From an uncultured Lachnospiraceae bacterium (GTDB lineage: Bacteria; Bacillota; Clostridia; Lachnospirales; Lachnospiraceae), in NCBI GenBank assembly GCA_947175055.1, contig CAMWLJ010000035.1, positions 1 through 32,595 on the forward strand: a stretch of 32,595 nt of DNA, in the 5' to 3' direction. Positions 1 through 7,943 of this stretch are shown here, piece after piece; the first letter of the stretch is position 1; every line of letters starts with the position of its first letter. The translations under genes were made by a program, and so were the position numbers. The notes below the pieces were generated by a model, which was given only the letters and a program-made list of their open reading frames with translations, ran no database searches and had not been told where the DNA came from.

Positions 1-127
1 GGCGGGCCGCATGGCCATCCATACTGTGAAAGGCGAAGACTTTCACAGTAAACTTACATCATGCTCAGCCTGCCGTCGGGCGGGCCGCATGGCCATCCAT
101 GCTATGAAAGTCAAAGACTTTCATAGT
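1..127. repeat. Tandem 78-bp repeat, each copy with a perfect palindrome
   Basis: Two copies lie exactly 78 bp apart (GGCGGGCCGCATGGCCATCC begins at 1 and at 79). Each carries a hairpin: arms 22-32 and 40-50 in copy 1, arms 102-111 and 117-126 in copy 2. The arms differ between copies but stay complementary: pair 26/46 is G-C in copy 1 and the equivalent 104/124 is A-T in copy 2. This compensation suggests selection for the hairpin, as in REP/ERIC-like intergenic palindromes. The first copy may start left of the window. Confidence 0.8.
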
Positions 128-229
128 AAATGTCTGTCATACACGGTTTACTGTCCGGCAGCCTGCAAGGATGTCTTGGAGTGGGAAGCAGTGGAACGGA
201 AGCAGCGCTTGGAGAGGGAGTTTTGGTAT

Positions 230-616
230 ATGGGCAAGATCATTAAGATAACTTGTGTATCCTGTGGACATGAGTGGGTCAATGAGATCGGATGTGGATT
301 GTTGCATGGGAGTTTGGGGAATATTGCCGAATTATTTTCGGAAGAGGAGAGCAGAGAAATCAGACAGCATATGGCGCAAAATGCATATCCGGTTTTTGAT
401 TTTGCTTATCGGCTGGCTCATTGTCACCATTGTGAGAGTCTTGTGAGTACTCCTGTTCTGGAATTACAAGATGGATTCGGAAGATATATCGGTTCCTGCA
501 AACAGTGCGGTCGGAAGATAGATATTGCAGATATCATAGAAGAAATGGACAGGACATCGTGTCCGGTCTGTGACAGGGTATCTTTGCATTCAGAAGAGAT
601 GGGACTGTGGGATTAA
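230..616 (+). CDS. Zinc-ribbon protein of unknown function (128 aa)
   Basis: The frame is open from base 11, but the upstream part runs through the palindromic repeat and is unlikely to be coding. The ATG at 230 is preceded by GAGAGGGAG with normal spacing, and the protein then starts MGKIIKITCVSCGHEW. Four CxxC knuckles (CVSC near residue 9, CHHC near 67, CKQC near 88, CPVC near 109) suggest two zinc-ribbon sites. No catalytic motif, signal peptide or membrane segment is visible. I do not recognise a named family. A hairpin follows the stop directly. It appears monocistronic. Confidence 0.7.
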   Translation: MGKIIKITCVSCGHEWVNEIGCGLLHGSLGNIAELFSEEESREIRQHMAQNAYPVFDFAYRLAHCHHCESLVSTPVLELQDGFGRYIGSCKQCGRKIDIADIIEEMDRTSCPVCDRVSLHSEEMGLWD

Positions 617-623
617 TGTTTAA

Positions 624-650
624 GAGAATGCCCAGAAAACGGGCATTCTC
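624..650. terminator. Hairpin after the zinc-ribbon gene, possible terminator
   Basis: Perfect 10-bp arms GAGAATGCCC (624-633) and GGGCATTCTC (641-650) with a 7-nt loop lie 7 bases after the stop codon. No clear T-run follows, so intrinsic termination is plausible but not proven. It could act for either strand, between the convergent zinc-ribbon and nitroreductase genes. Bases 651-762 hold no recognisable gene. Confidence 0.5.
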
Positions 651-762
651 CCAGACAAACTTGGTTGTCTTCAGATTTTGTGTCGCAGTGCGGTCTGGCG
701 GCGCAAGATATACCTTATACGCCGGCTATTTTGAATGCAAGAGCTAATGCGACATCTTGTGG

Positions 763-1293
763 TTACAGATAAGTAATCTGTGCGTCCGCATCATAAGTGT
801 GTGGCTCCTTGGTCACGGCTTTGTGGCCGAAGGCGATGGCGATCTCGTACTCATAATTCTCCGGAAACTGCAATGCCTTGGAGAAATATTCTTTCTTCTC
901 GCCTCTGAGAGCGTCATAGATACAACCGATGATCAGATTACCAAGGCCCAGGTCTTCCGCAGCCAGAGCCATATTCTCTACAGCGATACCGGCATCCAAG
1001 AAACTCCAGCGGTAGGAACTGTCGGCGCTTAAAATGACTACCACGGGGGCTTCATAATAGAAATTATGTTCCAGAGCGGTGAGATTGCGCAGACGGTTTT
1101 TCTCCGTCTCCAATTCTGCGAGTATCGGATGGTCTCCTTTCAATACGGTAAAGTGGATCTCCTGTTTATTGGCCGCTGTCGGTGCCTGCAGCCCGGCGTG
1201 GAGCAGGGTCTGTAATTGGGCATCTGTCAGAGCTTCAGCGGTGTAACCTCTTGTGGAACTTCTCTTTTTGATCGTTTCGATCACATTACTCAT
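763..1293 (-). CDS. Nitroreductase family FMN-dependent oxidoreductase
   Basis: The 176-aa protein has nitroreductase hallmarks: RSSTRGY near residues 11-17 (phosphate/FMN-binding arginines), APTAANKQ near 37-44, and the helix DAGIAVENMALAAEDLGLGN near 100-119. The family are cytosolic flavoproteins using NAD(P)H to reduce nitro compounds, quinones or related acceptors; the substrate cannot be read from sequence. A strong ribosome binding site (TAAGGAGGAG) lies just before the ATG. It is the second gene of a leftward pair, 35 bp after the acylphosphatase, so they are probably cotranscribed. Confidence 0.92.
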   Translation of the reverse strand: MSNVIETIKKRSSTRGYTAEALTDAQLQTLLHAGLQAPTAANKQEIHFTVLKGDHPILAELETEKNRLRNLTALEHNFYYEAPVVVILSADSSYRWSFLDAGIAVENMALAAEDLGLGNLIIGCIYDALRGEKKEYFSKALQFPENYEYEIAIAFGHKAVTKEPHTYDADAQITYL

Positions 1294-1328
1294 GTATCTT
1301 CTCCTCCTTAAAATAATATTTATTATGG

Positions 1329-1598
1329 CTATCGTACCTTAAACTTGCGCTCTTTGTCTATGACCGGAATGGTATTTTGTTCAAAATAGTCAATGGAGAT
1401 GAAACGTTCACTGTGGAGCATAACAAGCAGACGGTCTATGGTTTCTTCAAGGCCCTGAACTTCCATCTCTACGCTGCCGTCCCAATCATTTTGAACCCAG
1501 CCTGTCAGTCCGAGACTTAATGCGCTGTAATAAGAACGGTACCGGAAACCGACTCCCTGTACCTGCCCATAGAACCGGATATGTTTACGGATGATCAT
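1329..1598 (-). CDS. acyP: Acylphosphatase
   Basis: A small cytosolic enzyme (89 aa from this start) that hydrolyses acyl phosphates such as acetyl phosphate. It carries the family signature GQVQGVGFRYR (catalytic Arg near residue 19) and GWVQNDWDGSVE with the catalytic Asn near residue 37; length is normal. A start four codons upstream (1610) is possible, but GGAGG sits just before the ATG at 1598, so the shorter form is preferred. A minus-strand TATAAT at 1637-1642 is a likely -10, placing it first in the acyP-nitroreductase unit and divergent from padR. Confidence 0.9.
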   Translation of the reverse strand: MIIRKHIRFYGQVQGVGFRYRSYYSALSLGLTGWVQNDWDGSVEMEVQGLEETIDRLLVMLHSERFISIDYFEQNTIPVIDKERKFKVR

Positions 1599-1659
1599 AC
1601 TTGCCTCCATTTGATTGATAGATTACTTCTACAGTGATTATACCAGAGAAAACTTTAGG

Positions 1660-1720
1660 TTGACATATATAGATTATCTATATATAATGAAATTAAGACA
1701 TATATAGGTTATCTATATAA
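1660..1720 (+). promoter_or_regulatory. padR promoter with two PadR-type operator palindromes
   Basis: TTGACA (1660-1665), a 17-bp spacer and TATAAT (1683-1688) form a near-ideal sigma-A promoter. Inside the spacer is a perfect 10-1-10 inverted repeat (1665-1674/1676-1685, core TATAGAT-T-ATCTATA). A second copy with one arm mismatch is centred at 1710, exactly 35 bp downstream and just past the -10. Placement over the promoter and start point fits autorepression by the PadR protein encoded next. The nearby minus-strand -10 for acyP could make this a shared control region. Confidence 0.75.
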
Positions 1721-1759
1721 TAAAGAATCTATAAATAAAGAATCTATAAATAAAGAATC
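1719..1759. repeat. 15-bp tandem repeat in the padR leader
   Basis: AATAAAGAATCTATA occurs at 1719-1733 and 1734-1748, followed by a partial third copy (1749-1759). It lies between the second operator and the ribosome binding site (AAAGGAGAGG) of padR, and may reflect slippage in the leader. Confidence 0.85.
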
Positions 1760-1779
1760 AGAAAGGAGAGGATCGAGAA

Positions 1780-2121
1780 ATGGCAATAGACAGATCACTG
1801 ATCTCGGGAAGTACCGCCATGCTTTTGCTTCGACTGTTGGAGGACAAGGATATGTATGGGTATGAGATGATTGAGACATTGGAGAAGAAATCAAACAATG
1901 TCTTTACGTTGAAGGCGGGGACGATGTATCCGCTGTTACACTCTTTGGAGGAGAAGAACTATCTGAACTCCTATGAGAGCCCGGCGAATGGGAAACTTCG
2001 GAAATATTACAGCATCACGAAGGATGGAAAGAAGTATCTTAAGTCCAGAAAGGAAGAGTGGCAGGAATATCAGGAAGCGGTGCTCAACGTGCTATGGGTG
2101 GGACTGGCATGTGAGTGTTAA
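1780..2121 (+). CDS. PadR family transcriptional regulator
   Basis: A 113-aa winged-helix repressor. The PadR core is clear: DMYGYEMIETLEKKSN, then LKAGTMYPLLHSLEEKNYL (recognition helix and wing), then KLRKYYSITKDGKKYL. PadR proteins bind AT-rich palindromes as dimers and often repress their own gene plus a neighbouring membrane protein gene. Two matching palindromes lie in its promoter. The next gene, 61 bp downstream, encodes a HAAS-SEDS protein, a common PadR partner arrangement in Firmicutes. The inducing signal is unknown. Confidence 0.93.
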   Translation: MAIDRSLISGSTAMLLLRLLEDKDMYGYEMIETLEKKSNNVFTLKAGTMYPLLHSLEEKNYLNSYESPANGKLRKYYSITKDGKKYLKSRKEEWQEYQEAVLNVLWVGLACEC

Positions 2122-2182
2122 GGGAAACTGTCCGGAGGCTGGCAGTGCCCCGGCATATGAGCTTTCATATTAAGAAGGAGGC

Positions 2183-3568
2183 ATGGGTATCAAGATGGAA
2201 GATTTTATCAGAAGTATTACAGAGCAGATTCGCTGTGTCAGGGCGCGCGAGGCTGTAGCGAAGGAATTGTCTGATCATATTCTGGATCAGGCGGCAGCAT
2301 ATGAAGAGAAAGGGGAAGCGCATGAGACGGCGGTGAGCCGGGCGATCCGTGAGATGGGCGATCCTGTAGGGATTGGCGTGGAATTGGACCGGATCCACAG
2401 ACCGCAGACAGATGTGAAGATGATCGTTATGGTACTGCTGTTCAGCATCGGTGGAATGCTGCTTCAATACATAGTGGGAGGATATGCACTGGCGGGTGAG
2501 ACTAACGGTGCATCCGTATATTTGAGTCAATTTGGGAGACAGAGCCTGATCCTGCTGATATCCTTTGGGGTGATGGCAGGGATGTATTTTCTGGACTATA
2601 GCTTTATCGGGCGTTATGCCGGGACACTCTATTGGATGATGACGGTGGCTTTCTTTGTGATAAGAATGGTGAGCGGGGAAGTGAATGGGAGATATCCTGT
2701 AATGCTGATGCTGGTCTATCTTTATGTTCCGGTCTATGCAGGTATCCTGTATCAACTGCGGGGTAAGGGTTACAGCGCGGTATTGCGGGGGATAGCATTA
2801 CAGTTTTTGACAGCGGCTTTTGCGAACTATTTCTCTAATGTTTTTCATGCGGCTTTTGCGGTGTATCTGATGCAGACAGTCCTGCTTGTCCTGGCGATCT
2901 GTAAGGGATGGTTCCAGGTGAACAGAAGAGATGCAGTCATAGTGGCAGTAACGGTTCTTTTGATCTTACCGCTGGTGGTATGTCTGGTCTCTCTGGTGAG
3001 CGCTTCGGATACGGCTGCCAATTTCAGACTGCAGCGGATTCATGCGTGGCTGCATCCGGAAGATGAACCGTATGGGAAAGGCTATACTTATATGTGGATA
3101 AGGGAGGGGCTGGCGAAGTCAAAGCTGGTCGGCGCATATGAAGGGTTTGCTTTTGACGATGAGATCATGTGGTCGGCTCCACGGACAGACCCGTTTATTC
3201 TGCTCGAGCTTGTCTTCACATTTGGATTCCTTGTAGGCCTGTTGGTGATCGGGGCCTTTGCGGCGCTGATATTTCACGTATTTGGGGTTGTCAGAAGACA
3301 GAGAAATCAGCTGGGATTTATGATGTCTGCAGCCTGCTTTCTGGTGTTACTTGACAATTGCGTAGAAGGCATTCTGGTAAACGGCGGCTTTCTTCCGGTA
3401 ACGAGTGTGCAGTTCCCGTTCCTATCCTTTGGCGTGGGATCAACGGTCACTTATGCGGTCCTGATCGGGTTGCTGCTCAGTATCTACCGCAACGAGAAGA
3501 TCGTTACGGACCACATGGTGACGGGGATGCCGGTCTGGCGGTTAGGTATCAAGCTGGAAAAGCGGTGA
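2183..3568 (+). CDS. HAAS-domain SEDS (FtsW/RodA/SpoVE-like) membrane protein
   Basis: The 461-aa protein begins with a cytoplasmic HAAS-type domain (about residues 5-75, IRCVRAREAVAKELSDHILD), followed by about ten hydrophobic segments. The C-terminal third aligns with SEDS glycosyltransferases: RTDPFILLELVFTFGFLVG (like TDFIFAV-GEEFG) and LPVTSVQFPFLSFGVGSTVT (like LPVTGIPLPFISYGGSS). SEDS proteins polymerise peptidoglycan, usually with a class B PBP; no PBP gene is adjacent, and several conserved SEDS residues differ. AAGGAGG ends one base before the ATG at 2183 and 13 bases before the ATG at 2195 (MEDF); the family pattern favours 2195. PadR probably controls it. Confidence 0.8.
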   Translation: MGIKMEDFIRSITEQIRCVRAREAVAKELSDHILDQAAAYEEKGEAHETAVSRAIREMGDPVGIGVELDRIHRPQTDVKMIVMVLLFSIGGMLLQYIVGGYALAGETNGASVYLSQFGRQSLILLISFGVMAGMYFLDYSFIGRYAGTLYWMMTVAFFVIRMVSGEVNGRYPVMLMLVYLYVPVYAGILYQLRGKGYSAVLRGIALQFLTAAFANYFSNVFHAAFAVYLMQTVLLVLAICKGWFQVNRRDAVIVAVTVLLILPLVVCLVSLVSASDTAANFRLQRIHAWLHPEDEPYGKGYTYMWIREGLAKSKLVGAYEGFAFDDEIMWSAPRTDPFILLELVFTFGFLVGLLVIGAFAALIFHVFGVVRRQRNQLGFMMSAACFLVLLDNCVEGILVNGGFLPVTSVQFPFLSFGVGSTVTYAVLIGLLLSIYRNEKIVTDHMVTGMPVWRLGIKLEKR

Positions 3569-3614
3569 TGAGAGAACCGGCACAAGGAGGGCAGCGGCAT
3601 GTGCCGATCTTCTA

Positions 3615-4688
3615 TTATTGAGCCGCTGCCTGCCCTTTGCGGAATTCTTTCGCCAGAAGGAAAAATCCGAACAAGATTCCGTTTAGGATTAATGAAAGCG
3701 GGAGCGCAGACCACGTTACTTGCTGGTCCTGCAGGATATCTGCAGAGTACTCATTGGCCACGACCAGTATCAGGTTATTGTTCATAAAGTGTAGGATCAC
3801 TGGCACCCAGATATTGTTGGTCTTCAGGTAGGCCCAGGCAAAGAAGATACCCAAGGTCACGCAGGTGATGATCTGAGACAGTGTCATGATCAGTCCCGTG
3901 GCCGGCGTGGCGTAGTAGAAAAAGTCCAGGAAAATGTGCCAGATTCCCCAGGCAACTCCAAGGAGCAGAACGCCGCCCCGCAGACCGAACCGCTTCTGCA
4001 GGATTGGCTGCAGGTAATACCGCCATCCATATTCCTCTCCCAGAAAGGGTGCGAAAGCCAAGAGAAAGTTAAGCGGTGTGGAGAGCAGATAGATAATGGT
4101 TGCAGGATCCTTTAAGATCGTCATGACCATATCTGCCTGACCGGATATGATATAAGTGATAGCAGCCCGGCCAAAGTACAGAAGAAAGAAGATAAGGATG
4201 CACCAGAGAGAAGAGCGTCCTTGTTTCCAGGAAAGTCCATAAACAGCCCGTCGTTTCTTGCCGGATAGCAGCAGCGTGATCCAACAGAGGATCGTGCCGC
4301 CGATCATGATATACTGGCTTATCATCGACCACATTGACAGGGACTGGCCGTTAAGCATAAGCGGCTGTCCTGGCAGGAACACGGAGAACACTGCGCAGAG
4401 GAGCATAGCAGCGGTCACCAAAAGGAAACATAAGTAGAACCATTTCGGCAGCAGATCGTCTTTCCGGCGGGTGACCAGATAAGCCAGCATCACACCGGCG
4501 GCCGGATAGAACATCTGCGCATTGGGAAAAGGGCTTAAATCTGCCGTGACAAAGCGGCCATACCAGGTCAGAAGACCCATAGCGAAAGTTACGCCATAGG
4601 CCACAAGGAGAAAGAGCAGAAGCTGTGTTTTCATGTCTGTAGTTTCTGCCGGATTTATAATTTTAAGCGTTTCATTGTTTTCTGTCAT
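3615..4688 (-). CDS. CPBP family intramembrane metalloprotease
   Basis: A 357-aa multi-pass protein with the CPBP (Abi/Rce1-like) motifs EEYGWRYYLQ near residue 215, GVAWGIWHIFLDFF about 35 residues later, and HFMNNNL near the end; the Glu-Glu, His and Asn are the predicted site. Such proteases cleave membrane substrates or give bacteriocin self-protection. The frame extends to a TTG overlapping the telA stop, but GGAGG at 4694-4698 with a 5-nt gap points to the ATG at 4688. It is the last gene of a leftward xpaC-telA-CPBP operon. A short hairpin (3590-3598/3622-3630) overlaps its 3' end. Confidence 0.87.
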   Translation of the reverse strand: MTENNETLKIINPAETTDMKTQLLLFLLVAYGVTFAMGLLTWYGRFVTADLSPFPNAQMFYPAAGVMLAYLVTRRKDDLLPKWFYLCFLLVTAAMLLCAVFSVFLPGQPLMLNGQSLSMWSMISQYIMIGGTILCWITLLLSGKKRRAVYGLSWKQGRSSLWCILIFFLLYFGRAAITYIISGQADMVMTILKDPATIIYLLSTPLNFLLAFAPFLGEEYGWRYYLQPILQKRFGLRGGVLLLGVAWGIWHIFLDFFYYATPATGLIMTLSQIITCVTLGIFFAWAYLKTNNIWVPVILHFMNNNLILVVANEYSADILQDQQVTWSALPLSLILNGILFGFFLLAKEFRKGQAAAQ

Positions 4689-4744
4689 TTTATCCTCCAT
4701 TCCAAAGTGCAAACTCAAACTATCTTCCATTTCAAAGTGCAAAT

Positions 4745-5902
4745 TCAAACACGGGAAGAGCGGCTGACAGCAAGAAGCTTCTGGCGCATTTCATCCTCGA
4801 TACGCACAAGCTCGGTCTCCGCGCTGCGCCGTTTGGCGCGTCCTTCTTCCTGAATCTTCATGACCTCGTCCAGGGTACTGATCAGCGTCTGATTGGTGGC
4901 GGTGAGGGTTTCAATATCCACGATTCCCCGTTCACTCTCCCGAGCCGTCTCGATGGTGGCGGTCTTAAGCGCCTCGGCATTTTTCTTTAGGAGAGCGTTG
5001 GTCATATCCGTCACTTCTTTCTGGGCCCTGGCAGCTTCGCTGGAGTGGTTTAAGCCGATGGCGATCACCATCTGACTTTTCCAGAGGGGAATGGTATTCA
5101 CGAGCGTGGACTGTATCTTCTCCGACATGGCAGTATCATTGCTCTGGATCAGCCGGATCTGGGGAGCCATCTGCATGGAAATAGTCCTGGTCAGTTCCAG
5201 ATCGTAGATCTTTTTCTCGAAGCGTTCGCACATGGCAGCATAATCGTTGGCAGCCTGGGTATCTTCCGGAAGAGAGCTCTGCTCTGCTTTCTTTAGAAGA
5301 GCCGGAAGCTCTATAGTCCTGGCCTGCTGTAGTTTCTGCTTACCGGCCAGAATATACATGGAAAGTTCTTTAAAATAATTGAGATTCAACTCGTACATCT
5401 TGTCCAGCATGGCGGCATCTTTTAACAGTGTCACCTGATGGTCTTCCATGACTTTGCAGATCTTATTGATGTTAGCTTCTGCCTTGTCATATTTGATCTT
5501 CAGTCCTTCCAGCTTATTGCTGCTCTTCTTGAAGAATCCGAAGAGACCCTTGTCCTCTTCCTCACCAAAGTCCTTCAGCTCCGTGACCACGTCTGCCAGC
5601 ATCTGGCCGATCTCGCCCATATCCTTAGTGCGCACGTTGTTTAAGGCGCTTTCTGAGAAGTCAGCGATCTTCTTCTGGCTGCCGGCGCCATACTGCATTA
5701 CCAGCTGAGTGTTGGTGATATCGATCTGGGCGGCGAAATCGTCTACCATTTTCTGTTCCTCGGGTGTCAGTACCACTTCGGGAACCTTGGGCTCTTCCTC
5801 CACTACAGAGAGAACGGTGTCCTCTGCTGTCTCTGTCTGTGCAAATGGCGACAGAGTCAGAGAGGGTGCTTCTTGTAACATTTCATCCAGGTTACTGCTC
5901 AT
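4745..5902 (-). CDS. telA: TelA-family protein (toxic anion resistance / YaaN-like)
   Basis: A 385-aa soluble, mostly helical protein matching TelA/KlaA/YaaN: LTPEEQKMVDDFAAQIDI, then GFFKKSSNKLEGLKIKYDKA, TLLKDAAMLDKMYELNLNYF, and IPLWKSQMVIAIGL. Relatives are linked to tellurite and cell-wall stress tolerance; the mechanism is unclear. An upstream ATG (5938) is in frame, but GGAGG followed by 8 nt precedes the ATG at 5902 (MSSNLDEM), which I chose. It starts 16 bp after xpaC, and this pairing is conserved in Firmicutes. The C-terminus is strongly charged, probably coiled coil. Confidence 0.9.
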   Translation of the reverse strand: MSSNLDEMLQEAPSLTLSPFAQTETAEDTVLSVVEEEPKVPEVVLTPEEQKMVDDFAAQIDITNTQLVMQYGAGSQKKIADFSESALNNVRTKDMGEIGQMLADVVTELKDFGEEEDKGLFGFFKKSSNKLEGLKIKYDKAEANINKICKVMEDHQVTLLKDAAMLDKMYELNLNYFKELSMYILAGKQKLQQARTIELPALLKKAEQSSLPEDTQAANDYAAMCERFEKKIYDLELTRTISMQMAPQIRLIQSNDTAMSEKIQSTLVNTIPLWKSQMVIAIGLNHSSEAARAQKEVTDMTNALLKKNAEALKTATIETARESERGIVDIETLTATNQTLISTLDEVMKIQEEGRAKRRSAETELVRIEDEMRQKLLAVSRSSRV

Positions 5903-5918
5903 TTTCATATCCTCCATT

Positions 5919-7478
5919 CTATTTAAAATCCATCTCACTCATCAGGCCTTCTCTTGCCAGCATGGTCTTCAATACCTGAGCGTCGGTGGTGACATCCAGC
6001 ACCGCGTCCTGGAAGAGATTGTTCAAAAGCTCGGTATAGGCTTGATTGATGGTGTCCAGTGTATTCTCGATCTCAGCCTTGGCGGCGATGATGTCGTCTC
6101 CGGGAGTGTTCACCCGGTCAAATTCTTCATAGGCCTCCACCAGCTTTAACGTGGTGGGAAGGTAGTAATTCATCAACTTGTGCATTCGGTGCATCTGTTC
6201 AGGATGTTCCCGTACGCTGTCAAAAAGATTCTTTAACAGATTTTCCATCTTTAAAAGCTTGGAGGAGATCACTTCGCCGGGAATCTTATCGTTTAGAAGA
6301 TGCAGTTTGCGGATACATTCCATACCTTCTGCGATCATGGCGTGGAGTTCTGTCTCCTGTGCCGAAAGGTCGGATGCCTGTCCGGTATCTGTCTCTGCTG
6401 TACTGCGCACATGCTGCTGTACTGCGGCCTTATTCTTCTCTTCCTCCAGAAGACGGCAGTTGTTCTCTGTCTCCAGGTACTGTCTGTAAATATCATCGCT
6501 CAGCATGAAGCAGGTCTTCTTTGCATCCAAATGGCCTTCGGGAAACATGCCCAGCCGCATCATTTTCTGCAGATCCTTGATCACACGGCGTGTTTTTCGG
6601 CCGGTGTTTCTGGCCAGATGTTCAATCTCACCGTAGAGGTTTCGACCGCACAGCCCCAAATAGCGCTGGGCCAGCTTCAGACGTCTGCGCTGCCCGATAC
6701 CCAGCCGGATCATACCCGCGAATAAAGCGATAAAGAGCAGGTTAGCGATCAAGCTCGGCATGTTTATGCTACGTTCCACCATTATTACGGTGAAATGAAA
6801 AAAGGTGATCAACAGGGTGGTGCCCAGGCCGATTCCGCCGAAGACCTGATAGAGCACATTGGACACGTTTCCGACCTTCTTAAATTGTGACGGCGGGAGC
6901 ATAGTGGCATTCGCCGGTGCGGGAACACCATGGACTGCCTGCCAGGAAGATGTCCCCGGCGTGTCTTCGTAAGGGGTATCCGACTGGCGATACATCTGTC
7001 TGGCCTGCCGGCGCGCCTGTTCCTGTCGCCTGGCTCTTTCCTGCTGCCGTATCTGTTCTCTTTCCTGCCGGACCTGCCGCTGGGTTTGCCTTCGGGCCTG
7101 CTCCCCGGATTCCCATGCTTGCCGTGTCTGATCCTGACGGGGAGCCTGTTTCCAGGTCTGGCCCGCCTGATCCTGACGGGATGCCTGCTTCCAGGTCTGG
7201 CCTGCCTGATCTTGACGGGATGCCTGTTTCCAGGTTTGGCCTGTCTGATTCTGTTGAGGCGCCTGCTCTTTGCTCCGCTGTGCCTGGCTCTGCTGCTCCT
7301 TGTTCTGTGTTTCTCCATAATCCATAAAGGAGATATGCTTTCCTACTTCATTTAACGCGTTGACGACACTTTGGGAGACCAACCGGTTCAGAGTGCTGTA
7401 ATCCCCGTCCTGTAGGGCGTCCGACAGAGCATCCATGATCTGTTCGCCCATGTTGTGTTCGCTCTGATTATCTTTCAT
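5919..7478 (-). CDS. xpaC: XpaC-family protein with glutamine-rich repeat region
   Basis: A 519-aa protein. Residues 1-60 look helical. Residues about 70-170 are a low-complexity Gln/Arg-rich stretch with three 13-residue repeats (GQTWKQASRQDQA). Two membrane segments follow near 225-275 (GGIGLGTTLLITFFHFTVI; SLIANLLFIALFAGMIRLGI). The C-terminal half is the XpaC-like helical domain (RRVIKDLQKMMRLGMFPEGH; YYLPTTLKLVEAYEEFD). XpaC is annotated as a 5-bromo-4-chloroindolyl phosphate hydrolysis protein, but its real role is unsettled. First gene of the xpaC-telA-CPBP operon; GAGG lies 9 nt before the ATG. Confidence 0.85.
   Translation of the reverse strand: MKDNQSEHNMGEQIMDALSDALQDGDYSTLNRLVSQSVVNALNEVGKHISFMDYGETQNKEQQSQAQRSKEQAPQQNQTGQTWKQASRQDQAGQTWKQASRQDQAGQTWKQAPRQDQTRQAWESGEQARRQTQRQVRQEREQIRQQERARRQEQARRQARQMYRQSDTPYEDTPGTSSWQAVHGVPAPANATMLPPSQFKKVGNVSNVLYQVFGGIGLGTTLLITFFHFTVIMVERSINMPSLIANLLFIALFAGMIRLGIGQRRRLKLAQRYLGLCGRNLYGEIEHLARNTGRKTRRVIKDLQKMMRLGMFPEGHLDAKKTCFMLSDDIYRQYLETENNCRLLEEEKNKAAVQQHVRSTAETDTGQASDLSAQETELHAMIAEGMECIRKLHLLNDKIPGEVISSKLLKMENLLKNLFDSVREHPEQMHRMHKLMNYYLPTTLKLVEAYEEFDRVNTPGDDIIAAKAEIENTLDTINQAYTELLNNLFQDAVLDVTTDAQVLKTMLAREGLMSEMDFK
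7144..7260. repeat. Three 39-bp in-frame tandem repeats within xpaC
   Basis: Near-identical units begin at 7144, 7183 and 7222, each coding 13 residues (GQTWKQASRQDQA on the minus strand), with a few substitutions. The frame is preserved, so copy number can change without breaking xpaC. The repeat falls in the hydrophilic linker before the membrane segments. Confidence 0.9.
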
Positions 7479-7521
7479 ATGATAAAACCTCGTCGTGTCT
7501 GAAAGTATTATGTAAAAATAT

Positions 7522-7558
7522 TGTGTGATAGAAAACCTTTAAACTCTATTATCACACA
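7522..7558. promoter_or_regulatory. Inverted repeat in the xpaC-HTH divergent intergenic region
   Basis: TGTGTGATA (7522-7530) and TATCACACA (7550-7558) are perfect 9-bp inverted arms with a 19-bp gap, upstream of the xpaC start and flanking its possible -35 area. This is an operator or hairpin candidate; the binding protein is unknown. Apart from this and the HTH promoter, bases 7479-7687 hold no gene. Confidence 0.5.
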
Positions 7559-7635
7559 TTGGATGCTGTTTCGCAATCAATTTCATTATGAATCCCTTGC
7601 CATGTAAGCTAAAACATATAAAAAGTAAAATATAA

Positions 7636-7664
7636 TTGACACATCATACCATGCGTACTATACT
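7636..7664 (+). promoter_or_regulatory. Sigma-A promoter for the HTH-ABC operon
   Basis: TTGACA (7636-7641), a 17-bp spacer and TATACT (7659-7664), 24 bp before the HTH gene start. A G-rich ribosome binding site (run of eight G) precedes the ATG. Confidence 0.8.
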
Positions 7665-7687
7665 GTTTTTGAAAAGGGGGGGGGTAA

Positions 7688-7888
7688 ATGGCGAGAAACA
7701 TCGCGCTCAAAGTAGCGCGGGCCGAGAAGGATATGACGCAGAAGGAACTGGCGGAAGCTGTTGGCGTATCGAGACAGACGGTGAACGCGATCGAGCAGGG
7801 AGAGTATAATCCGACGATCAAATTGTGTCGTGCCATCTGCCGGGTATTGGGGAAGCGTCTTGACGACCTGTTCTGGGAAGAAGAATAA
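7688..7888 (+). CDS. Small XRE-family HTH transcriptional regulator
   Basis: A 66-aa protein that is almost entirely one HTH domain (KDMTQKELAEAVGVSRQTVN, then AIEQGEYNPTIKLCRAI), like the YozG/Cro-type regulators often placed in front of NatAB-like exporters. The C-terminal DDLFWEEE is typical. It has its own strong promoter and is followed 55 bp later by the ABC ATPase, so it probably controls this operon. No ligand domain is present. Confidence 0.92.
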   Translation: MARNIALKVARAEKDMTQKELAEAVGVSRQTVNAIEQGEYNPTIKLCRAICRVLGKRLDDLFWEEE

Positions 7889-7943
7889 GAACAGGATTGG
7901 GGATGGGATGGAAGAAAATGACAGAATGGAGGTCATTATATTA

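Noticed and set aside
11-229. N-terminal extension of the zinc-ribbon protein
   Set aside because: It would translate the tandem palindromic repeats; a better start with a ribosome binding site exists at 230.
3590-3630. Strong bidirectional terminator between the SEDS and CPBP genes
   Set aside because: GGCAGCGGC/GCCGCTGCC pair, but the right arm lies inside the CPBP coding end and no T-run follows.
7144-7260. CRISPR-like repeats
   Set aside because: The units are contiguous in-frame 39-bp coding repeats without spacers, inside xpaC.
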